Source: Antitrichia curtipendula (lineage: Eukaryota > Streptophyta > Bryopsida > Hypnales > Leucodontaceae). Taken from it: a DNA stretch of 64,000 nt. Under the pieces are notes generated by a model. The model was not told where the DNA came from. It was given only the letters and a program-made list of their open reading frames with translations, and searched no databases. This document shows, in pieces, positions 35,650-48,200 of the stretch. Numbering within the stretch: position 1 is the stretch's first letter; each line of letters begins with the position of its first letter. The stretch covers positions 25,355,567 to 25,419,566 of the forward strand of contig OX579636.1 of the NCBI GenBank assembly GCA_951230915.1. Reading direction: 5' to 3'. A program made the translations under genes and the position numbers.

Positions 35650-35910
35650 AGGGCTTTTTTTTTTTGGCTTTCTGGTGCCAGATTGCACTAGAAAAAAAAA
35701 TCTGGCTGAAAAAGGTTATAAAAAATGCCAAAAAATTTGGATGAAATCGCCAGACAACTTTGAAATTTAAAAAAATATTAGATGAAATCGCCTAATTGTG
35801 GATGAAAACTATACTATACATCCAATAAGTGGATGAATGTTGCATTTTGGAGCACCACTGTAACATTTTGTATCGCCACTATGGCACTTCTTCAAAAATG
35901 AAAAAAAAAG
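35650..35910 (-). repeat. Inverted relative of the repeat at 14560-14830
   Basis: In reverse complement it has the same word order as 14560-14830: a poly-T stretch, 'gaagtgcca.agtggc', 'catccac', 'gatttcatcca', then 'gtgcaatctggc'. Non-coding; class unknown. Confidence 0.5.
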
Positions 35911-36013
35911 CCCTGATTCAAGGGTCTCCCAGCATCACTGCACCGGTGCTCACTAAAATTGGCACATTTTAGTTTCACAACTACCTAACGTAGGAGGTCT
36001 ATAAAGCGTACAT

Positions 36014-37879
36014 TTAACCCCTAAATGCCCAAGGTCTTTTTTTGAGCTTCTAGAAATTTGCTCTAAAGTGAACAAAAAGTCAAGGTTTCAATAAGTTGTA
36101 CCAATTTTGGGGGAATTGTAACCATACAAATTCAAACTAGACATGGTAGAGATCACATAGAAAAAAGAAACACATAAAAAAAATGTTGGACGTAGTTCGA
36201 AGTTCGAAGTTGAGATTCCCAAATTCTATTAGCATGCACTTTTGGGACATGATTGAGTATTTAGGATATTGTATGAATAGATTGTGCATCTTCAAAATAG
36301 TCGTATCTAATATTGATCCACAGTTCTTGAGATTATAGGCAATATATTTTATGTAGGAATTTGCAAGGGCTAGTTTTAGATATGGGTCAAAATTAGGACT
36401 AGTTACCTTAAATAGCTATATATGTGAAAACGTTAATTACTTACACCATTGCACTCATAATTCTTTAAAATTAATCTTAGAAAGAAATTTGATGACTAAA
36501 GTTTGATAATTTAAAGTGAGTGACATTTCTTTAATTTGTCAACAAACAACGTAACTAGGTAGTTGACCACTCACAAGTTATCATGCCTCGTCTTTACAAT
36601 TTAAGGCAAGACTATAACGATTAACCTCAACTTCAAAAACATAAAATTTGAAGGGCCTTGCTAGCTTCAACATTTAATACAAGTTCTTACTTTTGAAGTA
36701 GGACTTCATTGCTTACCCTACCCCAAAATGAGTTGTAAAATGTGTTTAACTTCCCAAAAATATGTTTGATTTTTGTTCCGAATCATGGGCTAAAGTAATG
36801 TTTACTCTTTAATTAATTAATTAATTAATTTTGTAATCCATACTTAAAAAAAAAGTGTAATCCTACCAAATCTCACATTGATAAAAGAAAACTTCTCCAC
36901 ACACACACAATGATTTGGGGATTTCTGTGACTCTTGAGCTCTGAATGATTTCTGCATCATTTGCAACTCTTTCTGTCAGTGAGGTGTTGACTTGAACTAC
37001 CGGTCGGTACTAACCGAACCGACCTGGGGAACGGAACCCAACGGAAACTTGCCGGTTCCACTTCAGTTATCCAATCGACCTTCATACAGCAATTCATGAT
37101 TATTTTCATGTCTAAGTTTGTTGGTAGCTGGGTCCGTCCATCTCCCGGCTGTCTTCTCTCAAGTCAAGTGAGGATTTCCCCACCCAAATGGACAGACACC
37201 AACTCCTCTTCAACTTACTGACTCCATTATCAATGGATGGAAATGAATTATGAAAACGCGCTTCCGAGCTAGTAGGACTTGGTGAGACTCACTGAGGATT
37301 CGGAGAACCTTCTTTCTTGCAGTTTGAGTGAAAATTAATGAAAGACATGTGACTGTCTTGGGAGTTGTGTCATGTACCTTCGATCGATCGGATTCATGAA
37401 CTCTATTCTAAGTTATGTCCAAATCAGTTCACACTCAGTGAGAGACAGTGTGCACAACATTATTATTATTTTTAAGCTCTTACACGTCACAGTTTTGCAA
37501 TTGAAGGTACACTGGAAAAAAACTGACCAGCTGTCCAGAGGGAGGGACTTCACAACGGTACTGGTTGTGAAGTTGGAAGGGTTTTAAAACTGAGGCAAAA
37601 ATGAGTTCTTGTAAGCATCTGGCCGGTAAGGTGACTGAGTATTTTTGCCCTTGTGGCTGAGGCTCTTTTTACACTTTAATGTCCTTAATCCCTTTTCTGA
37701 GCTGTAGCATCTTTTTCTTATCTCCTTTTTTGAGTAATGCTATGATTCTCGGTTTCAACAAAATGGTTATTAAAGAGTTTCTTTTGTAAACGCTCTGAAG
37801 TTGTTTGGATGAAACATACATCAGTTCAAAGTACTTTGTTCATCATCTAGAATATGGATCTTTAGCGTTTAGGGGTTAA
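36014..37879. mobile_element. Candidate TTAA-flanked element of about 1.87 kb
   Basis: TTAACCCCTAAATGC at 36014 faces GCGTTTAGGGGTTAA ending at 37879. The ends are inverted copies over 15 positions with one mismatch, and TTAA flanks both. The interior has no convincing coding sequence. It may be one element or two related ends that happen to face each other. A (TTAA)n run lies inside at about 36811-36830. Confidence 0.45.
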
Positions 37880-38567
37880 CTTTAATCCCTAGAGTAATCC
37901 AAAGTAAGTAATCAAGCTAAGTTTCATGGGCATTCAAACCTTAATAAATGTGCAATCCCATGCAATCCCAATAATGAATCACCTACCGTGTTTGCAACAA
38001 AACATTCTACCTCAGTATATGCTTGAATTTTCAATAACAGCTTGGTTTATAAAACGGACGATTGAACCTCTGTCACAGGAATTGATCTAAATAGACTGAA
38101 CTACTTCAGTCTACGGAAAATTTCAGTATTAGCAGTCCCTGCCAGTTTGATGGTTCAACGAAAGTATGAGCCTCACGACAAGCTTCGAAGTCTTTGTCTC
38201 AACAATGGCTATCCCCCATCGACCCCACCTCTTGCACCAACTACTCAGTCTTCCAATAAAAACAGCATCAACGTCATCCCCTTGAAATCGATTGCCAAAG
38301 TGGACTTTCATGAAATGATGATTGAAAAGCAAAACTCACCAATTGCCGGCACTTCCACAGCTGCCCAAGTGCTCAGCTAGCTTTTCGTCTGATCACGGCA
38401 ACCAATTCACCTGCAGTTGATTGTGTCAACCCCGGCTTTTTTAATTTGTCAATGCAGTGATCGAGTGACTGCAGTCATGTATATAAAGCCATCCCAGAGG
38501 AGAAGCTCTTCATCCTTCATATTCCAGCTATTTCGTTTGGAAAAACTCGCCAGTTTCCAGGAACAAC
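37880..38567. other. 5' flank of the GDSL gene
   Basis: No gene recognised. The short frames on both strands at 38129-38380 overlap and have no recognisable domain. The end holds the TATA box of the GDSL gene. Confidence 0.5.
38480..38487 (+). promoter_or_regulatory. TATA box of the GDSL esterase/lipase gene
   Basis: TATATAAA lies 88 bases before the ATG at 38568, which would place the transcription start near 38510-38520 and give a leader of about 50 bases. This is normal plant promoter geometry. Confidence 0.65.
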
Positions 38568-41116
38568 ATGGCTCATCCCATGGAGAGGCGAGCTCTGGGA
38601 GTGTGTGTTTTCTCCGTGGTTTGTCTGTTGCTGTCAACACACTTGGGTATGGATTCATCACGCGCACTTGTCAGTACTGTTCCAATGATTTTGAATGAGT
38701 TCATGCGTGCATGTGGTTTTCATTTGTTGAATTCTGGAACTTACTGTTTTAATTGATGCTTCACATTGATAGTATTGATAGCATGACGTGATCGCCACAA
38801 ATTGCTGAGTTTGGATTGCTTGTAAGCTGGTTTTGAATACCTGAATTGGATCGCGGATTATTTTGCTATGGCAGGGTTCGCTAATGGAGCCACAGGTCTC
38901 TTCGTTTTTGGAGACAGCTACACAGGTAATGAACATCAAAAAGCAGATACAAAGCTATGAGAGACTCTGTAGCTTTAATTCAGATTGTGGCTTATTTCAT
39001 TGTAGATGATTGTGGCTTTTATGGCGACTAGGGCTCAGTCTTTGAGTAGCAATAACCACTGTATGTAAGAACCTACACTCAAATGATCCTCTGTAATTGC
39101 ACTCCATCTAGGAGAAGAATGGGCTCTTGTCACGTGTTTTCACAACTTGACATGCGGAATTTGTCAAATTTGTTCGCAAAATGACAAATTCTCACGCAAC
39201 ATGACACACTTGCAATTATAAAGCGTGCAATCTGAGGGGGTTGAGTGTACTCAATTTCGCATGTCGTGGAGATGTAGTTTGTGTTGATGTGATTGGTCCC
39301 CTCTGATTCCTGCGGTTCAGGACAAACAAATTTGACAGGATGTAGAATTATATGTTTCAGCTTGAACATATACGTAGAACTATTATAGTTGCTGACAAAC
39401 ACTCGGTGACAAAATCCATGTAAAATGCAACTCTTTTATGCAATTGCTGGACACAATTGCTGATGATGTAAGTTCGAGTGTGTCGACAGACACGGGAGAA
39501 AACATGCACTACCCTTATGGGATGACATGGCCTGGAGATGGATCAGCTCACCGCTCTTCAGATGGACGCAATGAAGTGGATTTCATAGGTAATCATAAGA
39601 ACATTCAGACACGCTGCACTTTATTTTTATTTGCAAGTTACATCATCTTCACTCATTCGGAAGCATTCAAATCAAATCAATTCGATGTACATGGTCAACC
39701 ATCTTTCAATATGGATGTCGATTGTCGCATTGTGCAAGTCTCTCTCTATGCAAGTCTCTCTCTAGACTACATTTTCTAAGTACATTCGTGTGTTTTGAAT
39801 TGATCAGTTAGGATCAAACTAATCAGTGCGGATGTTTTGTTGATTACCTGTAGCTGCTAAACTGGGTGTGCCATCCCCCACGCCATGGGAGAATTTGAAC
39901 GGCGGTGGCGCAACCAACGGTGGTGTTAACTTCGGAGTCGGAGGTGCTGCAGTCACTTATGCTTACGGATTGAGGCCTCTGGACCAGCAAGTGGACTCCT
40001 TCGCTGCACTTGTGAAAGGTGGCTCCTTTTCAGCAGCGCATTTGGCCCAATCCGTGGCCCTGGTTTCCATCGGAGTGAACGACTACACTTACTACAACAA
40101 ACAAGGCACTGGAATTGGGGTACGAATTCACATCCTGACTCACACTTTGAGTCAGTTACAGTGCAAGCTTTTGTTGAGGTTGGGAAAAACAAGCAGAACT
40201 GTGACTCATAAGAATGTGAATTCCATTCCATTTCACAGTCTATTATCTCTCTCTGATAGCAAATTGATTGTTCAGAATGTGCAAGTCTCAAGTCTCTCTC
40301 TAGAATTATCCGCTAAATCTACTTCCAAGAATTCTTTGTGGAATGAAGTATGCAACTCACAAACATCTCTCTCAAATTGGAAGTCGGTTGGCTGCTCACA
40401 ATGTGCAAGCCTCTCTCTAGACTAACCCGCTAGCATAACAAATTCCACATCCCATGAGGTCATTCTAAAGTCATGGAATCGTCCTCCCATGAAAGAATTG
40501 ACCAGAAGTGAATAAGATCGAGAGATTAAGAACGAATCATCACCAGATCAAGTGATTATTGATCAGGATTGGGTTTGGTGCTCATATGTTCCAGGGCCTT
40601 CCAGCATATGTGGACACCGTGGTGAACAAGATGGGCGTGCAGATGGAACGCCTGCGCGCTCTCGGCGTGCACAACATCTTGGTGGAGAATCTGGTGCCCA
40701 TGACGTGCATGCCATTCACCACATTCTGGGTGAACGGTGAGACGGGCTGCATCAGGAACGAGTTGCTCGACGCCGAGACAGACCAGCACGACGCGAAGCT
40801 GCAAGCCAAAGTGAACCAGCTCAACGGGCAGGGCGCCAACATCATGATGCTGGATCTCACAAAAGCCCTCCGTCGTCTGTTTGAAAACGGACCTGCATAT
40901 GGATTCACCGAAGCCTACAAGCGATGCTGCACGGACGACTGCGGTGGAGCAAATTACGCAGTTTGCAAGGATCCCTCGAAGCACGTCATATTCGACAGCA
41001 TTCACCCCACTGAAGCGGCTTGGAAGGCCGTCACCAACCTCTACACGTACCAGGAAGGGTTCACCAAAGGGTTCACCCTGAAACATTGGTTCAAGAAACA
41101 CAAATTGGCAAGTTAG
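38568..41116 (+). CDS. GDSL esterase/lipase (SGNH hydrolase)
   Basis: Five exons, 38568-38646, 38875-38925, 39490-39588, 39854-40119 and 40595-41116, give 338 residues with every junction GT-AG and in frame. Residues 1-27 form a hydrophobic signal peptide, so secretion is likely. Block I is LFVFGDSYTDTG with the nucleophile Ser41. The oxyanion glycine sits in NFGVGGAAV, Asn in GVNDYTYY, and the Asp/His pair in DSIHPTEAAW (Asp299, His302). Such enzymes hydrolyse ester bonds of lipids, cutin or acylated sugars; the substrate cannot be read from sequence. PYGMTWPG is typical of the plant family. The last exon must start at 40595 (GGC CTT), not at the nearer AG at 40566-40567, to keep frame. The last codons and the 3' UTR are tandemly duplicated downstream. 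Confidence 0.94.
39729..40425 (+). repeat. Short 'GTGCAAGTCTCTCTCTAGA' repeat in introns 3 and 4 of the GDSL gene
   Basis: Related words occur at about 39732-39770 (twice), 40279-40312 and 40402-40424. The first lies in intron 3 and the others in intron 4. Exon 4, between them, lacks the motif. Confidence 0.5.
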
Positions 41117-41415
41117 GTCTTCGGAACCCTAATTGGGCTCTTCCTGATCCAACAAGTGGACCGTTCCGCGATCTGGATCGACTCTTCAGCGCTTGCATGT
41201 TCAAGAGTAGGTGCTGTGTATAACTTTAGTCGATTCATGTGCTGGTCTAAGGAAGCACGAATTGGCTAATTAGGGTTTAGGAACCCTAATTAGGCTCTTA
41301 TGGATCCAACAAATGGACTATCTGTGCCGCGCTCTGGATCCCTTCTTCAGTGCGTGGAGGTTCAAGAGTAGGTGTCGTCGTTTATAGTCGATTCGTGTGC
41401 TGGCCGAAGTAAATA
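41099..41415 (+). repeat. 157-bp tandem duplication over the GDSL stop codon and 3' UTR
   Basis: Copy 1 starts at about 41099 and copy 2 at about 41256. Both run: last codons, stop, 'ggaaccctaatt.ggctctt', 'gatccaaca', 'ttcaagagtaggtg' and 'tcgat.cgtgctgg'. Copy 2 carries a decayed version of the final codons with TAG in the same place, so the duplication took the stop codon with it. Confidence 0.75.
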
Positions 41416-42214
41416 ATTCTGTGTAGATTCGAATTGGAACCATGACCTTGTCTTGGCGCTTGTGAATTCAGCTTAGCCTGCTTCCTCAATTAGCAGGGTG
41501 TGCAGATTATTCCTCAATGTACTATAAACTTTGTTGGTAAAGCAAATGTGATTTGATTCAAACGGTCGTGTGAGCGTTTCACGTCCACAAAGTTTTGCTG
41601 TGGTATGGCGTGACGTTGCTTAAGCTTCACGGCACGTTACTGAAAAGAGTTGAGTGGGCCTCGCGGTGGGTTTAGTGGAGTAGGGTGCCACTCAGAACTG
41701 AGTTTTTTTGCGTGGGACCTTCATGACATGCATCTTGTCGTGCTCCTGCTTGTGTTCCTTGTGCAGTAGCTGCTCATACAGTGGTTAGGGTTTAGAGCAC
41801 TGGCATCTTGGCATCATTCCACATTAGATCTCTAATTTGGATCGCAACTCTGTTAAGCAAATTCACAATCAGCCTTTCTGTGCACTTCAGTCTGTCCTTG
41901 TTCCCTGAAGTTGACCTAATCTTGGGGTGTATGCCCATTTGGTAGAGTGTGCGTAGTCTTGGAGTTGTAATGGCGGAAGAAATCAACGAATTGGAGTGAC
42001 AGAGACAATTCGTGTGCGAGGTTCATGGTTCACGGCACCTTGATTTTGGGGCTTCATTGCGGAAGACGTGGTCAACTGGTTGACAGTTTGGGCAAAGCAA
42101 TTGGTTGTTATCGACTCTGTGTGTTCAGTCGCGCGTTTGAATTGTTGTGCTCGATCAAGAGTTTTGGGGTTTCGGAACCACTTAATTGCGTGATTGCAAC
42201 GCATCATTAGCGAG
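41416..42214. other. Region between the GDSL and VPS35 genes
   Basis: No gene recognised. It probably contains the end of the GDSL 3' UTR and the promoter and 5' leader of VPS35. No clear TATA box was found near the VPS35 start. Confidence 0.45.
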
Positions 42215-45200
42215 ATGGAAGTGGGAGGATCAGTAGACGGCGGCAGTGCCGAAGAGCAGGAGAAGTGGTTGGCGGACGCCATTGCGCTTGTTCAACACAA
42301 CGCATTCTACATGCACCGTGCTTTGGTAACTAATCCTTTCCTATTGCGAACCAATTGTGGGTATTTCCTTTGCAAAAACATGCAAATCCGTTTGTTACGA
42401 ATCCATCCCGCGTTAGAGAATTTCTTGGTTTCTAGCTCACCGTCCAATTTGAACGTTTCTCAAACTTTTTTCAATTACATCTGAGAGGTTACTACTCAAG
42501 AACCCAGGATGTTAATAAAGAACAGACCTAAACGCAAATCTAGTAGCAAAAACGGAGTCCAAGAAACTCGAATTCTGGAATACTCGACGTTCTTCAGAAC
42601 AATCTGCAAACCTGAATTTCGTGGAGGAAAAGTTCTGGGCTATGTCGAAAATTCATCCGCCAGCAATTCTCTGTAACCTACTCTGGTTCCAGCCATGAGA
42701 AGCAGAGATAGGTTGTTTTAGGGTTAAAAGCCAGTTTATGATTTGTATTTCGGAGTGTGCAGGATGGCAATAATTTGCGAGAAGCGCTCAAGTATTCAGC
42801 CCAGATGTTGTCCGAGCTACGGACGTCCAAGTTGTCACCACAGAAGTATTACGAGCTTTGTATCCACTTCTACTGAATTTGCACTTATTGTTGAGAGGTT
42901 CAGTCTTTGGTTGTGGCTTATTTGGATGCACTGGGTGAAATTCTTGACTAAAAATTTCTAGATATGAGATTGTTTGGGGAGCTACAGCGATTGGAGATTT
43001 TCTTCCAAGATGAGACCAAACGAGGACGCACGCCTGCCGATCTATACGAGCTTGTCCAGCATGCTGGCAACATACTACCTCGTTTGTAAGTCCATCTTGA
43101 TCTCTTTTGCAGCTTTTAGTATGGAAACTTATGCGTTGGTGAAGAAAGCTATAGTGGAAAGTGGAAATTTTACCACGAGATGTTCACATGGATGAATGGA
43201 TGGGCTGTTGTAGGTACCTTCTCTGTACAGTGGGATCAGTCTACATAATGTCAAATGAGGCACCAGCAAAGGATGTGTTGAAGGACTTGGTGGAAATGAT
43301 TCGAGGTGTTCAACATCCCATTCGGGGGCTGTTTCTGCGTAACTATCTTACTCAAATCAGTCGTGACAAACTGCCGGACGCGGGTTCTCCATTTGAAGGG
43401 TACCGTAGCCACTCTAACTAATACCTTTACCCCTGGTCTACACCATTCTTTTGTCAATTTCCTGTTCTAGTTTTTAACCCTTAAACGTCAGATTTCTTGA
43501 AAATACACTGAAAGATTATTACATCTAGCTAGCTCGAGGTGCTGGATGTTACGTTTAAGGGTTAAGCATATTCATATCACTGTCTTAGCTTATTGCTTAT
43601 GTATGAGCGCAACCCTGTAATGCAACCACCGTTGTTTTGCAGGGAGGGTGGGAACGTGACGGATGCAGTGGAGTTCGTGCTGCAAAACTTTACGGAGATG
43701 AACAAGCTGTGGGTGCGAATGCAGCATCAGGTTAGTGTGTAAATCATGCATATATTTACGAAATTCAATTGCTGCAGTAAGTACGTTGCAAGGTAAGGAG
43801 TGCGTAAACTGCTCCTTTAAGGATGTGTGGGGTGGAACAAATATTCTTGTGTGAATTTCAGGGATAGACGAAAGCAAACGGTGAGTAGAGACGCACTTTG
43901 AATCAAATTTTTTGAATGCTTGTAGGGTTACTTATGCTTTTGGAAGGTGAGAGTGATCTGTTTTGAATCTGGACCATAGATAGGACCAAGAATAATGACG
44001 CTCTAGACTTGAAGAAATTAATTTTATCCTGTTATGAACAAAATTTGGCCTCTAAAGGTGCACAAATTGTCACCAACCACACTACAATAAGTGCTTCATA
44101 ATATAAAACAAGTCTCCATTGTGAATTTTGAGACAATCTTTCCAAAATGTACTTGTGAATCTTCAATGAACATTACGAGGCTCGCACTTGTTCTTGTAGA
44201 TACACCGTTGTAATCTTGGATGATTCCCATTCTGTCTCAACGTCATCAAGAGTCTAGTTATTGATACACAGGAGTTCATTTCAACGTCCATCATTGGGTT
44301 GAACTGGCGGGCACCCCTTTCCTTATAAACTTTGGTTGGAACTGTTGCCATGCTTAAGCTTTTCTGGGATCAAGTGCCTGATGATTGAGTTCGCATTCTC
44401 TATGTCTCGTAGGGTTCAGCTCGGGAGAAGGAGAAGCGGGAAAAAGAAAGGAGTGAACTTCGGGACTTGGTTAGTATTACAAACTGCTCCAAGGCCACTA
44501 GAAACTCATGGATTTCCTCTGCATGTTGTACTTTAAAAAAATACCGTTGGTGGAGCATTTCCTATTTAGGCTGTCCTGATCTGTTGTAGTTGTGCTTTGT
44601 GCATGCTCCTCTTTAAGGTCTGAAATTTCTATTTTTGGTTCTCATTTATATGGAGAAACTTCTTTATATCTCTCTGGCGTATGGATGTCAACAGTAGCTT
44701 ACTATCCGAAGTGGTTTACTTTTCTATCCTAGCGCTCTTCCTTTGCTTAACGAGATCTTTTTTTGACCTCTATTTGTATTTAGTTGTCAACAGGTTGGAA
44801 AAAATCTGCATGTGCTTAGCCAATTGGAAGGTGTGGACTTGGACATGTATAAGGAGGTGGTCCTTCCTCGAGTGCTTGAGCAGGTGAGGAAATCGAGGTG
44901 AATTGTGTTGTGTCTTGTCTAGTTTGAGAATGCTATTTTATGTAAGATGATTGGCGGACTTTGTTTATCAAGCTTTGACTTGGCGTGGAATTGTACTGGA
45001 GGAAGAAAATTCATCATCTCCCGACCGTACATTCTGGGGTCGGCCTAAGTCCTATTGATTCTTTGATCGTTTTGACTGGAAAAATGAGGTCCAGTTTTTA
45101 CTATCTCATCAAGCTGTTTGGTTGTGTGGGTCAGATTGTCAACTGCAAGGATGAGATTGCCCAGTTTTATTTGATGGACTGTGTCATCCAGGTGTTTCCA

Positions 45201-48200
45201 GATGACTTCCATCTGCAAACACTGGAGATTCTTCTCAGCGCGTGCCCACAGTTGCGGGTATAATTCCATTTCATACAATGTTCACCATTTCTCTCCTTCT
45301 CTGTCGGACTTCTTGGTTTTCTATCTCATGGCACTCACAGTGACATGTGTCGTACGTTTGCAGCCATCAGTGGATGTGAAGACTGTGATGTCACAGCTGA
45401 TGGAGCGCCTATCTAAGTATGCAGCTTCTTCACCTGAGGTAATGGCAAACTTGGGTCAACTTAAGCAAAGCTTTCGTCCCAGTGTCATAATTTGTGCTTC
45501 TTCATTACAGAACCCCGCTCTTTTCCATCGAAGCATTCTAAGGTAGGTGTCTCTAAAAGCGACCTGGCTCTAAAAGCGACCTCTAACACAGAGGTACATT
45601 TTACTTCTTCAATGTACCAACATTGTACATTTCAGGAGGGGTCGCTATTAGAAACCATTGCGTTTCAACTTCAAAAATTTGTAACTAATTCCACGAAGGT
45701 CCGAAAAATATGAAACGACTTGGATTAGATGCCAATTCCACTTTTCTTCCTAGTAAAATTTACTGAAAATTGTTTCAAGGAGTTAAGCTTCCCTGAAAAT
45801 GCAATCAGCTCTTAAAGGGTTGCTTTAAGAGCCTCCTACCTTATTTGCTAAACAGTCTGTTTTTTTATGATGGCGAAATGATACCAGTCGTCAATGTTTA
45901 TAAGCCATCACCAAAATTGCTCCCCATTTACAGCAAGCACTTGGAGAACAGCTCATTACATTCTCTCTTTTCAACATCTACAGTTCACTGCAGTTTTGTA
46001 GAGCTAGAGTACAGAAGATAGAATTCATTGGCGTTTGTTGCATCCAGGTCTTACCAGATTTTCATGAGGTGGAAGCGTTTTCAAAGTTCAGTCACGCTGT
46101 CATCGAGGTAGGCACACAAAGTTGTATTTGAAGTAGTCCTGTACGCATGATTTTCTGTATTATTTAGTTTCCTCATTTTTTCAACAATTTAAGACCTCAC
46201 ACCGAGTGGAAATGGGAATAGTGCAGGTTGTAGAAGCACAACCTGACATGCCTTTGGATGGCAGTATCAGTCTTTACGTGGCTCTTCTTACCTTCGTCTT
46301 AAGCGTTCACAGTGACCAGCTCGAATACGTGGACCATGTTTTGGTATGGACATATCCTCAGCCTAGTTTCATTGTAATCTGGCCTATTTGATGGCACATG
46401 TTCTTGTATTACAAAGGGTGACAATGAAGTGTAGATGCATGTATTTATTTCAAACGATTACAATATTTGCTAAAAATGAAAGTGAAACATACTTAAGGAA
46501 ACCTATCTGAACCTATATCCTTGTCCTGCAGGGATTGTGTGCTAAGAGATTGGATGGAAGGGGACGGGTCAAGGATGCTAAGGCGACAAAGCAGCTTGTT
46601 TTGCTCTTAAGTGGACCATTAGAAAAGTATAAGGATGTGGTATTGATTTTGAAGCTGAGCAACTATGCTCGTGTGATGGAACATCTAGACCATGACAATA
46701 ACAAGATTATGGCGGTGGTTCTCATTCAATCTGTTCTGTCCAACTATATTCTTATCACAGAACCTGACAAGGTGCATTACTCATGGACTTGTGATTTATT
46801 CCTGAATTGTGTGCGGACCAGGGGTACCTACATAATGCCGGTTTAAGAATTTGCTAATCAGAATCAGAGTTCTTGCGATCGGAGTTGGCTACATGTACCT
46901 CCATGAAATGTATTTTAACGGGGACAGTTATTTGAATTCAAACCTGTTCATGGTTGTTAGGTCGATGGATTATTGGATCTTTTGAAGGAGCTCGTCAAGG
47001 ATAGTGGTGAGGCACCATCTAGCGCACCACCTAAGCAAAATGTAAGCTCGCAAGTTGCTTGTAACAATATTCCACCTTTCACAATAATTCACAAATGAAT
47101 TTTTCTATTACGTCTTGTTCTCTTATGTCCTCTCCATAGTTGCAGTCTCACCAAGTAATACTGGACATCCTTCTTAGTGGCAGCAGGCAGATGACGAGGA
47201 CTTCAAAGAGGAACAGAATTTGATGGCTAGGCTAGTGGATATGCTGAAGAATGACGATTTGGAGGTAATGTTTCAGGTAATATGCTTTCACACCTTTAGA
47301 TTTTTTTGTCATCTCTTTTTCAATTCTTGTACTTTTTTTGGATGACAAATTTATTGAATTCCCTAGTGCTATGCATTTTATAAAAAATTGATGGGTCTGA
47401 AGTTTATTTACTTTAAGATATGACAGTTTGCAATGAAAGTGATGTTTTCTAGAGGTTTATTCAGGACGGGCTTAGTGTAGGAAACATTTGAAAGCCTCTT
47501 TTTAGTTCAATTTCTGCAAGTACTGTCTTGACTAAGGACCTCTGCACAAGAGGAAGGTGCATTCCTTGCCATCGTACACAGCATGTGCATCGTGGTAGAT
47601 GTTTTTCAGTCTTGGTAAATTCATACATGTTGATTTATGTGGATATGTATCTCTTTTACGGACGATGTGAGTTTCTGGTCGTGTCCTGCAGATTTTGGTA
47701 ATTGCATGTGGACACTTCAGTCAAGGAGGTCCTCGCCGGATGCAATACACTCTTCCACCACTTGTATTTTCTACCCTTAAGGTAAGGAAAATTTTGCGCC
47801 TGCCCCTATGCAAAGGTTAATGTAGTACAAGTCACTTATCGCTCTGATACATCTGTATATAAGCTTCATACATTAGAACTTAGTAGTTTGATTGAATGCA
47901 GTACGTGCACGCCTTGCGGGCGAAGGAACTGGAAGAAGGGCTTAATGATAGGTCCGGGTCGCTTTCTATGAGGAAGGCATTCCAGTTTTTACATCATGTA
48001 AGTGCCTCAAAACCGTAGCCTTGGACCTGGTTAGGTAGGGTACTCATTCCCGTGACTTTCAGATATTCTGAGGTGGTTTTCATACTAGAATGTGTTAAAA
48101 AGTATTACCCCTGCATTTGAATTGTTTTTCAGTCTTTGGAGGTATTGCTTTTCATAATATGAGATTAACGCACTTTAATCTTGGTCTGCTTGCAGACAGT

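Larger units (their letters stand above)
29691..36013. other. AT-rich intergenic DNA with dispersed repeats
   Basis: No gene recognised. Contains the foldback at 30520-30650, a repeat at 31584-31715 related to 19675-19815, the element at 32827-33745, poly-G runs near 34688 and 34806, and repeats at 35400-35490 (like 45720-45850) and 35650-35910 (inverse of 14560-14830). Confidence 0.5.

Noticed and set aside
36014..36030. CCCTAAA words at several repeat ends suggest interstitial telomere repeats
   Set aside because: CCCTAAA is the plant telomere unit, but here it occurs once per site, beside TTAA, and in facing pairs. There is no tandem array.
40559..40594. Start of the last GDSL exon at the AG before 40568
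   Set aside because: It does not keep frame with the previous exon; the AG at 40593-40594 does, and gives the expected family sequence.
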